Origin: CAZLFA01 sp964558665
GTDB taxonomy: Bacteria; Desulfobacterota; Syntrophia; Syntrophales; PHBD01
DNA: 64,000 bases
Direction: 5' to 3'
Assembly (NCBI GenBank): GCA_964558665.1
Contig: CAZLFA010000012.1
Span: 12,558 to 76,557, forward strand
In this document: piece after piece, positions 26,154-34,897 of the stretch
How positions within the stretch are numbered: position 1 is the first letter of the stretch
How the letters are laid out: each line of letters opens with the position of its first letter
Position numbers and translations under genes: made by a program
Notes under the pieces: model-generated
What the model saw: only the letters and a program-made list of their open reading frames with translations
What the model was told of the DNA's origin: nothing
Databases searched by the model: none

Positions 26154-26631
26154 TAAACAAGTCCTTGATTTTACAGAAAAAACCAAAAACAATGGGTGCC
26201 AGCAAACCGATTATGACAGATCGAGGAAAATAGACAGCCAAGGTATCTCTGAAAACGCTGGAACCGAAAATCAGTTCATAACTGATTGACAACATGAACG
26301 CTTCCAGAATGGTGCATGAGAAAGTAAAGGCAATTACGAACGTGAACTTCGATTTGTATACCCTGGGAGCAACCTGCATGGCTATATAAAATATTACTAC
26401 ATAGATGAGAGAAAAGAGCCCGCTTACCGGGGCTGTCAGGCAATCCATCATCAGACCAAGAAAAAAGCTTGCATAAACCCCCTTCAAGGTATCCATATAC
26501 AGTCCTGCATAGATAACACACAACAGGGTTATTTCAATATTAATATTATCAAGCATAACGGCTTCCAGAACAGATGTCTGAAAGACAACCAGCATCAAGG
26601 AAAAAAGGGGAACAAGCAGGAAGTAAATCAT
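26128..26631 (-). CDS. mreD: Rod shape-determining protein MreD
   Basis: This 167-residue hydrophobic protein has five to six membrane segments and the pattern LDNINIEITLLCVIYAGLY with GLMMDCLTAPVSGLFSL, typical of MreD. It spans the inner membrane and links MreC to the elongasome. The start overlaps the mreC stop by 4 bp. Confidence 0.93.
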   Translation of the reverse strand: MIYFLLVPLFSLMLVVFQTSVLEAVMLDNINIEITLLCVIYAGLYMDTLKGVYASFFLGLMMDCLTAPVSGLFSLIYVVIFYIAMQVAPRVYKSKFTFVIAFTFSCTILEAFMLSISYELIFGSSVFRDTLAVYFPRSVIIGLLAPIVFGFFCKIKDLFNVRDARTA

Positions 26632-27449
26632 TTTGCTTTCGCCCTTTCCAGGACCAGGACTTCTTCCATCTTCCCAATGTCGACGGCAGGATTCACCATG
26701 ATCTTTTGAAACAGACCGCCTTCTTTCCTATCGACATACTGAACAGTCCCCAGAATCAACCCCTTGGGGAAAACGCCTGCCAGCCCTGACGAGACTACCG
26801 TATCACCTGCTTTGACATCCTCCAGGGTTGAAACATACTTGATGTGACATCCGGAAGACCCATCCCCCTGCAGAATGCCCTGAGCCCTGTTGTCCTGAAT
26901 TGCAGCATCTATGTTGCTCTTTTCATCGATTATCAGCAAAATCCTTGATGTGTGCCAGGATACCTCCACAACCCTTCCTACAACACCCTGGTCGTTGATA
27001 ACCGGCATTCCTGCTTTTATACCGTGGGAAGACCCTCTATTTATCAGAATGGTTTTATACAGCGCCGAAAGGCTCTTGTCGATCACTCTGGCAGCAATAA
27101 CACTATGTTCAAGATTATCTTTCAGGGCAAACAATTTCTGCAGACGCTGCGCTTCGAGATTTCCTTCTTTTAACCGGTTGAGTTTATCGGTCAGGATTGC
27201 ATTGTCTTTTTTCAGGCGTCTGTTTTCCTCTTCCAGACCGATTAAAAAGATATACCTTTTCCATGAATCGCCTAAGACTTTCATTGTGGCGGTAACAGCT
27301 TTTTCCAGAGGGAGCGCCGCTTCCAGAACCAGTTTCCGGAAGAAACCGGCTTCAAGCGGCCCTTTTATGCTGAAAGACAGAATGACAAGAGAAAAGATGA
27401 CAAAAATCGAAATGACGACTATCGGCTGATATTTCTTTGGGACTAGCAT
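26628..27449 (-). CDS. mreC: Rod shape-determining protein MreC
   Basis: This 273-residue protein has an N-terminal membrane anchor, a coiled coil (EENRRLKKDNAILTDKLNRL) and the periplasmic beta domain with NRGSSHGIKAGMPVINDQGV and GDTVVSSGLAGVFPKGL. It links cytoplasmic MreB with periplasmic wall synthases. It lies 93 bp after mreB. Confidence 0.95.
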   Translation of the reverse strand: MLVPKKYQPIVVISIFVIFSLVILSFSIKGPLEAGFFRKLVLEAALPLEKAVTATMKVLGDSWKRYIFLIGLEEENRRLKKDNAILTDKLNRLKEGNLEAQRLQKLFALKDNLEHSVIAARVIDKSLSALYKTILINRGSSHGIKAGMPVINDQGVVGRVVEVSWHTSRILLIIDEKSNIDAAIQDNRAQGILQGDGSSGCHIKYVSTLEDVKAGDTVVSSGLAGVFPKGLILGTVQYVDRKEGGLFQKIMVNPAVDIGKMEEVLVLERAKAK

Positions 27450-27542
27450 GTATCGCCCGCATGGATGCTTAAATTAGAAGCATATATCCCGTAGATAAAT
27501 ATCTGCTGAGATTCATGCCCCGGAAACGGCTAATACTGTCTG

Positions 27543-28580
27543 TTACGGTTGAACGGCCACTTCCCTCAGTACATCCATCTGATCAAGAGCCGCACCGGCG
27601 CCTCTAACTACCGTTGAGAGAGGATCTTCTGCTATGGTCACAGGCAATTGCGTCTCTTCCCTGAGAAGAATATCAAGGTTTCTCAACAGTGCCCCGCCTC
27701 CGGTCAAGGTAATACCGCGATCTACAATATCACCCGCCAATTCGGGGGGTGAGTTTTCAAGGGCATCCTTCACGGCATCGACGATAATGCTCACAGGCTC
27801 CATAATGGCTTCGCGAACTTCCTCGGAGGTAATCTCTATTATCCTTGGAATACCTGATATCAGATCCCGCCCCTTGACATCCACCTTCCTTAGTTCATTA
27901 TCCGGAAAGGCCGAACCGATCGTCGTTTTTATCATCTCTCCCGAACGCTCACCGATGAGGAGACTGTATTTTCTTTTGAGGTATTGAACGATTTCTTCAT
28001 CCATGCGGTCTCCGGCAACGCGTACCGATTTGGAATATACAATTCCCGCCAGAGAAATTACGGCAACCTCCGTTGTTCCTCCGCCGATATCCACTACCAT
28101 TGAACTGACAGGGTCCATAACAGGAAGACCGGCCCCGATTGCCGCCGCCATTGGCTCTTCTATGAGATAAACTTCCCTTGCTCCTGCCGATTCCACTGTT
28201 TCACGCACAGCCCTTCTTTCAACCTGGGTTATACCCGATGGAATGGAAACGATTATTCTCGGACGCACCAATGCCCTTCTCTTATGAACACTGAGTATAA
28301 AGTGCCTGAGCATGACTTCGGTAACGTCAAAATCAGCAATAACACCATCCCGTAAGGGCCTGATAGCCACTATATTGCCGGGAGTGCGCCCCAGCATTCT
28401 TTTAGCTTCGGTTCCAACCGCCAGGACTTTCTTCACACCCCGCGAATCCTTGTGAACAGCCACGACGGAAGGTTCACTGAGCACAATCCCCTCACCTTTT
28501 ACGTAAACCAGGGTATTGGCCGTCCCCAGATCGATAGCCAGATCATTTGAAAACTTCCCTAATATAAAATCGAAAAGCAA
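27543..28580 (-). CDS. mreB: Rod shape-determining actin homologue MreB
   Basis: This protein of 345 residues has the actin-fold blocks NDLAIDLGTANTLVYVKGEG, the phosphate loops IDLGTAN and VVDIGGGTTEVAVISLAGIV, and ITLTGGGALLRNLD. The best start is TTG at 28580, six bases after AGGAGG, giving the common beginning MLFDFILGKFS; the frame also extends to an ATG at 28613 without a clear site. MreB filaments guide the elongasome. It is the first gene of mreB-mreC-mreD-mrdA-rodA. Confidence 0.95.
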   Translation of the reverse strand: MLFDFILGKFSNDLAIDLGTANTLVYVKGEGIVLSEPSVVAVHKDSRGVKKVLAVGTEAKRMLGRTPGNIVAIRPLRDGVIADFDVTEVMLRHFILSVHKRRALVRPRIIVSIPSGITQVERRAVRETVESAGAREVYLIEEPMAAAIGAGLPVMDPVSSMVVDIGGGTTEVAVISLAGIVYSKSVRVAGDRMDEEIVQYLKRKYSLLIGERSGEMIKTTIGSAFPDNELRKVDVKGRDLISGIPRIIEITSEEVREAIMEPVSIIVDAVKDALENSPPELAGDIVDRGITLTGGGALLRNLDILLREETQLPVTIAEDPLSTVVRGAGAALDQMDVLREVAVQP

Positions 28581-28637
28581 GGCAATCCTCCTTAGTTCAG
28601 ACTTAAATTGCAAAAATATATCAATTTAAAACATAGG

Positions 28638-28666
28638 TTCATACTTTATTTTTTTGGCCTTATCAA
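28638..28666 (-). promoter_or_regulatory. Probable mreB promoter
   Basis: On the minus strand TTGATA (28666-28661) and TATGAA (28643-28638) are separated by exactly 17 bp in an AT-rich stretch, about 60 bp before the mreB start. Confidence 0.5.
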
Positions 28667-28684
28667 ACTCTTTTTTAAATGTTT

Positions 28685-28885
28685 TTATTGGTCCTTGCCG
28701 TCTGTATCCCCATCCTGTTTGTTTCTTTTGGCTCGCCAGAGCTTGTATGCCAGGCGGAGTGTAAGCGCCAGCGAGATAACGCCGATGGCCACATTTTCTA
28801 TTTTATACGGCGGCCTCAGAAAGAGAACAGACATGACCACCATAGTGATAAGAGTGAATCCAAATAACAGCTTCTCATTATCCAT
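28685..28885 (-). CDS. Small two-helix membrane protein at the end of the thi operon
   Basis: I do not recognise a family. The 66 residues contain two hydrophobic helices (LLFGFTLITMVVMSVLFL and VAIGVISLALTLRLAYKLW) and a polar tail of Lys, Asp and Gly. The ATG at 28885 comes 3 bp after the thiC stop, so it is probably co-transcribed under the TPP riboswitch. The tight spacing argues for a real gene; a role in thiamine uptake or membrane anchoring would be speculation. Confidence 0.6.
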   Translation of the reverse strand: MDNEKLLFGFTLITMVVMSVLFLRPPYKIENVAIGVISLALTLRLAYKLWRAKRNKQDGDTDGKDQ

Positions 28886-28888
28886 AAC

Positions 28889-30160
28889 CTATTTTCTCCC
28901 CATTTTTATGGCGCAGAACTCACCGCACATCGTACAGCCCTCCTCCCGGGCATCCTTGCTAGTTTCAAGAAATGCTTTGGTCTTGACGGGATCTAAAGAG
29001 ATATCTATCTGTCCCTGCCAATTAAATTCTTTCCTGAATTCCGCCATCATGCGGTCTTTTTCCATGGCTCCGGGCAATCCTTTAGCTATATCGGCAACAT
29101 GAGCGGCTATCCGGGAGGCAATGACACCTTCACGGACGTCATCAATAGTGGGCAAGTGCAGATGCTCAGAAGGCGTTACATAACAGAGGAAATCAGCTCC
29201 CGAGGCTCCTGCAATGGCTCCACCGATGGCAGACGTTATGTGATCATACCCCGGCGCAATATCGGTGGGTAAAGGGCCGAGCACATAGAAAGGGGCCCCG
29301 TTGCACAGATGTTTCTGCAATTGGATGTTGGCCTTTATTTCCCTCAGAGGAACATGACCGGGTCCTTCAATAATCACCTGGACGCCCTTGTCTCTTGCTC
29401 TTTTTGCCAGTTCACCAAGAATGATCAATTCCTGCACCTGCCCTCTGTCCGTTGCATCAGCAAGACAGCCCGGACGAAGGCCGTCGCCCAGAGACAGCAC
29501 CATGTCATAGCGGTGAGCTATTTCCAGAAGTCGGTCGTACTGTTCGTAAAGAGGGTTCTCCATATCGTTGCACTTCATCCAGTTGGCGGTGATCGATCCG
29601 CCGCGGCTGACGATGCCCAGCAAGCGGCCCTCTTTATCAATGCAGTCCACACTTCTTCTCGTCACGCCGCAGTGCACAGTGATAAAATCAACTCCATCCT
29701 CTCCGTTTTCCTCGATGGACTGGAACATATCATCGGCAGACATCTCGATTATAGCTTTCTTCTGTTCGATTATCTCCGCCGCTGCCTGATAAAGGGGAAC
29801 TGTTCCCACGGCAACACCCGATTCCTTCATAACGGCCTGCCTTATAGCCCTGATGTCACCTCCGGTAGAAAGATCCATGATCGTGTCAGCTCCTGCGCCG
29901 ATGGATACTCTGATCTTTTCCAACTCCAGTTCCAGGTCAACACGGTCCCGGGAAGTGCCGATATTGGCGTTTACCTTTGTCCGTAATCCCTCTCCCACAG
30001 CCAGCGGAGGTATCCCGGCATGTTCGCAGTTTTTTACGATGACAATTGTACCGGATGTCACGCCGCGGCGTATGAACTCCGAAGCTACACCCTCTCTCAT
30101 CGCACACTGCTTCATTTCATCGGTAATCCTGCCCTGACGCGCAGCCTCAAGTTGGGTCAT
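28889..30160 (-). CDS. thiC: Phosphomethylpyrimidine synthase ThiC
   Basis: This 423-residue protein has the ThiC blocks GTIVIVKNCEH, GTSRDRVDLELEL, FITVHCGVTRR, IIEGPGHVPL and GPLPTDIAPGYDHITSAIG. The C-terminal cluster is C409-x2-C412-x3-C416 (CTMCGEFC), binding the radical-SAM 4Fe-4S cluster. It is the short form, lacking the N-terminal extension of the E. coli enzyme, as common in anaerobes. It converts aminoimidazole ribotide to hydroxymethylpyrimidine phosphate. It lies 3 bp after thiD. Confidence 0.95.
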   Translation of the reverse strand: MTQLEAARQGRITDEMKQCAMREGVASEFIRRGVTSGTIVIVKNCEHAGIPPLAVGEGLRTKVNANIGTSRDRVDLELELEKIRVSIGAGADTIMDLSTGGDIRAIRQAVMKESGVAVGTVPLYQAAAEIIEQKKAIIEMSADDMFQSIEENGEDGVDFITVHCGVTRRSVDCIDKEGRLLGIVSRGGSITANWMKCNDMENPLYEQYDRLLEIAHRYDMVLSLGDGLRPGCLADATDRGQVQELIILGELAKRARDKGVQVIIEGPGHVPLREIKANIQLQKHLCNGAPFYVLGPLPTDIAPGYDHITSAIGGAIAGASGADFLCYVTPSEHLHLPTIDDVREGVIASRIAAHVADIAKGLPGAMEKDRMMAEFRKEFNWQGQIDISLDPVKTKAFLETSKDAREEGCTMCGEFCAIKMGRK

Positions 30161-30163
30161 AAA

Positions 30164-30976
30164 TCACACTTCCTTTCTTTCCAGCCTGAAAAGTAGCGGT
30201 GCCAGATGATTTGTCGGTCCATGGCCTCCGCCTATCTCAAGAGCATGCTCAATGGCCTTGGTAATGTACAGTTTCGCCTCCTTCACACTTTCTGATACCT
30301 GCATGCCCCTGCCTAAAAAAGTGGCAAGCGCCGCCGAGAAGGTACAGCCGGTACCGTGCGTGTTCCCGGTTTTGATCCTCTCGGAACGAAACTCCCTGAA
30401 TTCTCTGCCGTCATACAATACATCCACGGCGTCACCTTGGAGATGACCGCCTTTGACGACAACATTTCTTGCACCCAGATGATGGATGTCCCTCGCCGCT
30501 TTTTTCATGTCCTCTATGCCGTCTATCTTCATTCCGGCAATGACTTCCGCTTCAGGTATGTTCGGCGTCACGACAAATGCCAGGGGAATCAGCAACTCCC
30601 TCATCACATTTACTGCTTCGCTCTGAATAAGAGGCGCTCCCCCTTTTGCTATCATGACAGGATCGACAACCAGTTTATTGATGGCATGCTGTTTTATCTT
30701 GGATGCTACAAGCCTTATTATGTCCGCACTGGCAAGCATGCCGGTCTTGGCTGCATCGACACCAATATCCGAGACAACGGCATCGAACTGCAGGGCAACG
30801 AATTCAGCAGGCACATCATACACCCCCGCAACGCCAAGGGTGTTCTGAGCGGTCAGGGCTGTAATAACGCTCATTCCGAAACTGCCGAGCACGGTGATTG
30901 TCTTCAGGTCGGCCTGAATCCCTGCGCCTCCGCCGGAATCCGAACCTGCTATTGTCAAAATCCTTGTAGTCTTCAT
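30164..30976 (-). CDS. thiD: Hydroxymethylpyrimidine/phosphomethylpyrimidine kinase
   Basis: This 270-residue kinase of the ribokinase fold has ILTIAGSDSGGGAGIQADLK, TALTAQNTLGV, DPVMIAKGGAPL and the anion-hole block GTGCTFSAALA. It phosphorylates the ThiC product to the diphosphate, the pyrimidine half of thiamine. Length is normal for a stand-alone ThiD; no ThiE fusion. It lies in the riboswitch operon between thiN and thiC. Confidence 0.95.
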   Translation of the reverse strand: MKTTRILTIAGSDSGGGAGIQADLKTITVLGSFGMSVITALTAQNTLGVAGVYDVPAEFVALQFDAVVSDIGVDAAKTGMLASADIIRLVASKIKQHAINKLVVDPVMIAKGGAPLIQSEAVNVMRELLIPLAFVVTPNIPEAEVIAGMKIDGIEDMKKAARDIHHLGARNVVVKGGHLQGDAVDVLYDGREFREFRSERIKTGNTHGTGCTFSAALATFLGRGMQVSESVKEAKLYITKAIEHALEIGGGHGPTNHLAPLLFRLERKEV

Positions 30977-31031
30977 AAACGAAAAATATTCTGAACTGCT
31001 GAGAACTCTCTTCTCATTCTCGTGAAAGTGC

Positions 31032-31718
31032 TCAATGTACGTCTGGAAAGCTCCCGGCCTTCAAATAGTGAATACCCAGGAGGTACCCTCCTTTCACAGA
31101 GACGGAACCTTTTGACGAAATCATCATGTTGCTGATTCCATACGGACGCCCCAGATCCATGACGCCCTCCGCCAGAGGATACTCAAAACCATTCAGGCTG
31201 ATGCCGGAAACCGGCGATGACAGCGGGAGAAACGATACCGTTTGACCGGGTTTGCCGATGATATCCCTGTGGTCTGAAACAAGAAAGACCTCGCACCATT
31301 CGTCAAGCAGGATCACATCTGTCTTTCTCTCTGCTCCCAGCACCAGCAGAGAAATATTTGCCAGAGTGTGATCAATCCTGCCTCCACCGGCGCCGATAAC
31401 GATTATCCCGGCCGGCTTTATTTCCAGTGCATATTCAAGGGCGAGCTGGGTGTCTGTTTTGTCTTTCTGTCGGGGATGGCGGATCAGCCTGCAGCCTTTT
31501 CCCTCAAAATAGGCAAGCACATCAGGGTCAGCGGAATCCATGTCTCCGATTATTACACCCGGGACAAAACCGGAAGTGTACAGATGATCAGCCCCGCCGT
31601 CCGCACATATAACATCATCCGGGTCAGCGGCTTCCAGTTGACTTTTCAGGAAGCGGGCATCCCCGATTCTGCCGCCGGTTACTATGAAGATCGTCCTGCT
31701 CACAAAAGCCACGGCCAT
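31032..31718 (-). CDS. thiN: Thiamine diphosphokinase
   Basis: This 228-residue protein has CADGGADHLY, PGVIIGDMDSADP, KDKTDTQLALEYAL and GAGGGRIDHTLANI, the thiamine pyrophosphokinase signatures. It converts thiamine to TPP, the riboswitch ligand. It is the first gene after the riboswitch; the terminator T-run ends only 1 bp before this ATG, and the AGGGATGG that would act as ribosome-binding site lies inside the terminator stem. Confidence 0.9.
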   Translation of the reverse strand: MAVAFVSRTIFIVTGGRIGDARFLKSQLEAADPDDVICADGGADHLYTSGFVPGVIIGDMDSADPDVLAYFEGKGCRLIRHPRQKDKTDTQLALEYALEIKPAGIIVIGAGGGRIDHTLANISLLVLGAERKTDVILLDEWCEVFLVSDHRDIIGKPGQTVSFLPLSSPVSGISLNGFEYPLAEGVMDLGRPYGISNMMISSKGSVSVKGGYLLGIHYLKAGSFPDVH

Positions 31719-31757
31719 AAAAAAGGGCCATCCCTAAGCTGTTGCGGGATATGGCCC
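31719..31757 (-). terminator. Riboswitch expression-platform terminator
   Basis: On the minus strand GGGCCATATCCC (31757-31746) pairs with GGGATGGCCC (31735-31726) and is followed by a T-run reaching the thiN start. It sits directly downstream of the TPP aptamer. The 3' arm also holds the ribosome-binding-site-like AGGGATGG. Confidence 0.85.
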
Positions 31758-31767
31758 AGATTAAAAC

Positions 31768-31864
31768 GCATTCCGGCTGCCTCTCCCTACGCCGGCATTA
31801 CCCGGGTCAGGTTCTAAGGGTATTTTCTCAGCCTGATCGGCACCCCCGCACGGCACCTGTCTAA
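31768..31864 (-). promoter_or_regulatory. TPP riboswitch (THI element)
   Basis: Read on the minus strand this leader has the conserved THI-box elements in order: GGGGTGCC, CAGGCTGAGA, ACCCTTAGAACCTGA, then GGTAATGCCGGCGTAGGGA. These are the pyrimidine- and pyrophosphate-sensing helices of the TPP aptamer. TPP binding should favour the downstream terminator and shut off thiN-thiD-thiC. Confidence 0.95.
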
Positions 31865-31891
31865 CCTATCCGATATACAAAATCAATCCCT

Positions 31892-32743
31892 TTATTTTTC
31901 GCCTTTTTTCACATCCGTTACTGTGTAGGGAAGCACCTTCATCTCGATAAGCTTCCCGATAGTCGACAGTTTTCCGAAAAATTCACTGAACCCCAGCGGA
32001 TCGGTATCCGGAAAAATATCCATAACCTTTACTTTTGACGACTTTTCCCATGCTATCACAAACAAGGCTTCCATATCTTTTTGGCGGCCTGCAAGTGTCT
32101 GCATCTCCAGATCCATCTTCGAATTCTTTGCAGGAAAGACAAAATCCGTTCCGGATGCAACAATGTTGTTCACCTCGTGAATGTTCGGAAAGACCATGGA
32201 CACCTTGTCATCCGACCTCATGAGAAAAACGGCTATCCCGACGTCTTTATCCGTGCGGATGGTAATTTCACCCTTTTCTCCGGTCTTGAATGAGTTCCTG
32301 TTCAAGGCAGCCTTCAGACCCAAAGAGGCGGAAGGCGCTCCGGGAATGTACACGTCGGCAATGATCCGGACACGATGATCGGGAATAGGGGCCGTTGATG
32401 ATTCCTTTTTAAAGCTGGCAGGACGCAGCAGATTAACCTTCTCTTTAACAATAAAGCCGCTGCCGAACGCTTCAATATCAGCCATGCTCTGTTCAAAGGA
32501 GGTTGTCCTGATTTCCGGCCTTGTTTTAATACCCAGGGTTTTTCTTATTGCCGCTGCCCTTGCCCGCTGAAGAGCCATTAATTGAGCCTGCTCCGCACTC
32601 AATCCTTCTATTGCACAAGAACCCGCCGCCCGCACATTTTTCTTAACCTCAGCGGACTTCTGATCTTTTGGTTTTGCCGCTGCGGACGGATAAGCGAGGA
32701 GAACCAGACAGATAACAATGACAAGACGGAAGATGGATTTCAT
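31892..32743 (-). CDS. Secreted DUF4384-like protein
   Basis: This 283-residue protein has a signal peptide (FRLVIVICLVLLAYPSAAA) and, in residues about 140-230, the DUF4384 pattern: FKTGEKGEITIRTDKDVGIA, FLMRSDDKVSMVFPN and an ALFVIAW block. The N-terminal part (LSAEQAQLMALQRARAAAIR) resembles the LPP20/FlgT-like domain of envelope proteins. It is probably periplasmic. The function is unknown; DUF4384 often occurs with caspase-like or cell-surface proteins. It is transcribed upstream of the riboswitch but separated by it. Confidence 0.75.
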   Translation of the reverse strand: MKSIFRLVIVICLVLLAYPSAAAKPKDQKSAEVKKNVRAAGSCAIEGLSAEQAQLMALQRARAAAIRKTLGIKTRPEIRTTSFEQSMADIEAFGSGFIVKEKVNLLRPASFKKESSTAPIPDHRVRIIADVYIPGAPSASLGLKAALNRNSFKTGEKGEITIRTDKDVGIAVFLMRSDDKVSMVFPNIHEVNNIVASGTDFVFPAKNSKMDLEMQTLAGRQKDMEALFVIAWEKSSKVKVMDIFPDTDPLGFSEFFGKLSTIGKLIEMKVLPYTVTDVKKGEK

Positions 32744-32822
32744 AAGACACCTCCATACATTGATAGTCTGATACTACCGACAATTCTTTGAATTTTCAAG
32801 GGAATTATGAATGCGGCAAGAG

Positions 32823-33593
32823 TCAGTTTTCTGTAATGCCGAAAATGGTTTTGGCGTTGTCGGAAGTAATGCGGCTGATCTCCTCCCATGGCATTCCTCT
32901 GATCTCGGCAGTCTTCTTTGCTGTATAAACGACATAAGCCGGTTCATTGCGCTTTCCCCGGTGCGGAATGGGTGTCAGATACGGGCAGTCGGTTTCAACA
33001 AGAAGACGGTTGAGGGGAACGTGACGGATAACCTCCGTTATTTTCTTTGCATTAGGATAAGTGACGGGACCGGGGATGGATATGTAGAAACCCATATCGA
33101 GACATTTCTTTGCCATGGCGGTATCGCCGGAAAAGCAGTGGATGATCCCTCCCTTCTGTCCTTTCCACTCCCCGAGTATGCGCACCGTTTGTTCATGGGC
33201 ATCCCGGTCGTGAATAATAACGGGCAAATCGAGATCTTTTGCTATATCCAGCTGCTCGCCGAAACAGCGGATCTGCAATTCACGTGGTGAATGGTTGCGG
33301 AAAAAATCAAGACCTATCTCACCGTAGGCGACAACTTTGGAACTTCTTGCCAGATCCTTTACAGCCGTGTAAGTCTTTTCATTAATGTTTTTAACCTCAT
33401 GCGGATGTATCCCGATCGCGGCAAACACCCCGTGATAACGTTCGGTCAGGGATACGGCCTTTCGGCATTCCTGCATCGTGGTACCGACGGTTACTATGTG
33501 CGTAACCCCCGCTTTTACAGCCCTCGCGACAACTTCATCCCTGTCGCGGTCAAACTCCCTCATCTCGAGGTGGGCATGTGAATCTATGGTCAT
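32823..33593 (-). CDS. TatD-family metal-dependent deoxyribonuclease
   Basis: This 256-residue TIM-barrel protein has the metal motif HAH at residues 6-8, YGEIGLDFF, PVIIHDRDA, IIHCFSGD and LVETDCPYLTP, the TatD/YcfH/YabD signature set. Family members are 3'-5' exonucleases acting on single-stranded DNA or processing D-aminoacyl-tRNA. In this family the gene often follows metG or holB; here it follows a 61-residue small protein with 4-bp overlap. Confidence 0.93.
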   Translation of the reverse strand: MTIDSHAHLEMREFDRDRDEVVARAVKAGVTHIVTVGTTMQECRKAVSLTERYHGVFAAIGIHPHEVKNINEKTYTAVKDLARSSKVVAYGEIGLDFFRNHSPRELQIRCFGEQLDIAKDLDLPVIIHDRDAHEQTVRILGEWKGQKGGIIHCFSGDTAMAKKCLDMGFYISIPGPVTYPNAKKITEVIRHVPLNRLLVETDCPYLTPIPHRGKRNEPAYVVYTAKKTAEIRGMPWEEISRITSDNAKTIFGITEN

Positions 33594-33775
33594 GACTGCT
33601 GATCGCCAATTTCAACTACTATCTCTTCACACTTGTCGGACAAATCAGGAAGAGTTTTCAAGTATGCCTTTAATTCCTCCTGCGTCAACGACTTGTTCCG
33701 CAATGACTTGGCTATGATTCTTTTATCCGGATTACCAGAATACATCTTATTCTCCACCAGTCTCTTTTTTGTCAT
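33590..33775 (-). CDS. Small conserved-looking hypothetical protein
   Basis: This 61-residue charged, soluble protein reads KKRLVENKMYSGNPDKRI and SLTQEELKAYLKTLPDLSDK. It overlaps the tatD start by 4 bp, which indicates translational coupling and supports a real gene. No signal or membrane segment. I do not recognise a family; the Thr/Glu-rich helix-forming middle is like many small deltaproteobacterial open frames next to tatD or metG genes. Confidence 0.6.
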   Translation of the reverse strand: MTKKRLVENKMYSGNPDKRIIAKSLRNKSLTQEELKAYLKTLPDLSDKCEEIVVEIGDQQS

Positions 33776-34043
33776 AAGCGACCTCCCTGAAACAAAGAAG
33801 ATGTTATCGCCCCTGCATTTCGGCCTGCGTCACTATGTTTGCAGCTCCAGCTCAATTTCGGTTTGAACATAGAACAAATCTGACTCCGTATGTCAACCCC
33901 TTTTATGAACATCCGAAACGCATTGACACAAAAGAGGTATTTCTGTATGGCAGGGATTAAATAACGGCAGCATTTAAAATCATAAAAAACATACAATCCC
34001 CTGGCAGTATTAACAGCAACCGCAAAGGATTCCTCTTTATACG

Positions 34044-34520
34044 ATGAAAAAAGATTCCAAACCTGTAACGATTTATACGGATGGCGCGTGCCTGGGCAAT
34101 CCGGGCCCCGGCGGTTATGGAGTAGTAATGCTGTATGGCATTCACCGCAAAGAGCTTTCCGGAGGGTTTTGCATGACGACCAACAACCGGATGGAGCTTT
34201 CGGCAGCCATCGCCGGTTTACAGGCATTGAAGTCTCCCTGCACGGTAACCCTCTATACCGATTCTCAGTATCTCGTTAATGCCATAACCAAAGGTTGGGC
34301 TCTTAAATGGCGTAAGCAGGGCTGGATGAGAACAAAAAAGGATAAGGCGCAGAATCCTGACCTCTGGGAGCAGTTGCTTGCTCTGTGCGGCCGTCACAAT
34401 GTATCTTTCGAATGGGTGAAAGGGCATGCCGGCAACGCGGAGAACGAAAGGTGCGATTTTCTTGCCACCACTGCCGCAAAACGCACCAACCTTCCGCCTG
34501 ATCCGGGCTATCAAGGATAA
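34044..34520 (+). CDS. rnhA: Ribonuclease HI
   Basis: This 158-residue enzyme has the catalytic residues D13 (YTDGACLGNPGPGG), E51 (NRMEL), D73 (YTDSQYL) and D138, with H128 in the GHAGNAENERCD block. The basic protrusion KWRKQGWMRTKK is present as in the E. coli type. It degrades RNA in RNA-DNA hybrids. It precedes the DUF2784 gene by 4 bp. Confidence 0.95.
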   Translation: MKKDSKPVTIYTDGACLGNPGPGGYGVVMLYGIHRKELSGGFCMTTNNRMELSAAIAGLQALKSPCTVTLYTDSQYLVNAITKGWALKWRKQGWMRTKKDKAQNPDLWEQLLALCGRHNVSFEWVKGHAGNAENERCDFLATTAAKRTNLPPDPGYQG

Positions 34521-34524
34521 AAAA

Positions 34525-34896
34525 ATGGTTTTCAGGTTTCTTGCTGATGCCGTGGTGATTTTCCATCTGGCCTTTGTCGCCTTTGCGCTCTTCGGCGGCC
34601 TGCTGGTCATAAAATGGAAACGGTTGGCATGGATTCACATTCCATCGGCCGCATGGGCCGTCATCATGGAATTTACCGGCATGATATGCCCGCTGACACC
34701 TCTTGAAAACTACTTCAGAAACAAAGGAGGGCTTTCTGGATACGACACCGGCTTCGTCGAACACTACATCATGCCGATACTCTATCCGGAGTCGCTCGAC
34801 AGCAGTCTGCAGATCGTCTTGGGAATTCTTGTGATTGTTGTTAATGCAGGCATCTATGCGTGGGTATTTCGGCAGTCAAAGCAAAAAAATCAATAA
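34525..34896 (+). CDS. DUF2784 family membrane protein
   Basis: This 123-residue protein has the family pattern LADAVVIFHLAFVAFALFGG, a second helix around AWIHIPSAAWAVIMEF, the block CPLTPLENYFR and a C-terminal helix. Four membrane segments are likely. The frame is open 33 codons further upstream inside rnhA, but ATG 34525 has AAGGAT six bases before it and gives a normal DUF2784 start. The function is unknown. A repeat begins 1 bp after the stop. Confidence 0.85.
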   Translation: MVFRFLADAVVIFHLAFVAFALFGGLLVIKWKRLAWIHIPSAAWAVIMEFTGMICPLTPLENYFRNKGGLSGYDTGFVEHYIMPILYPESLDSSLQIVLGILVIVVNAGIYAWVFRQSKQKNQ

Positions 34897-34897
34897 C

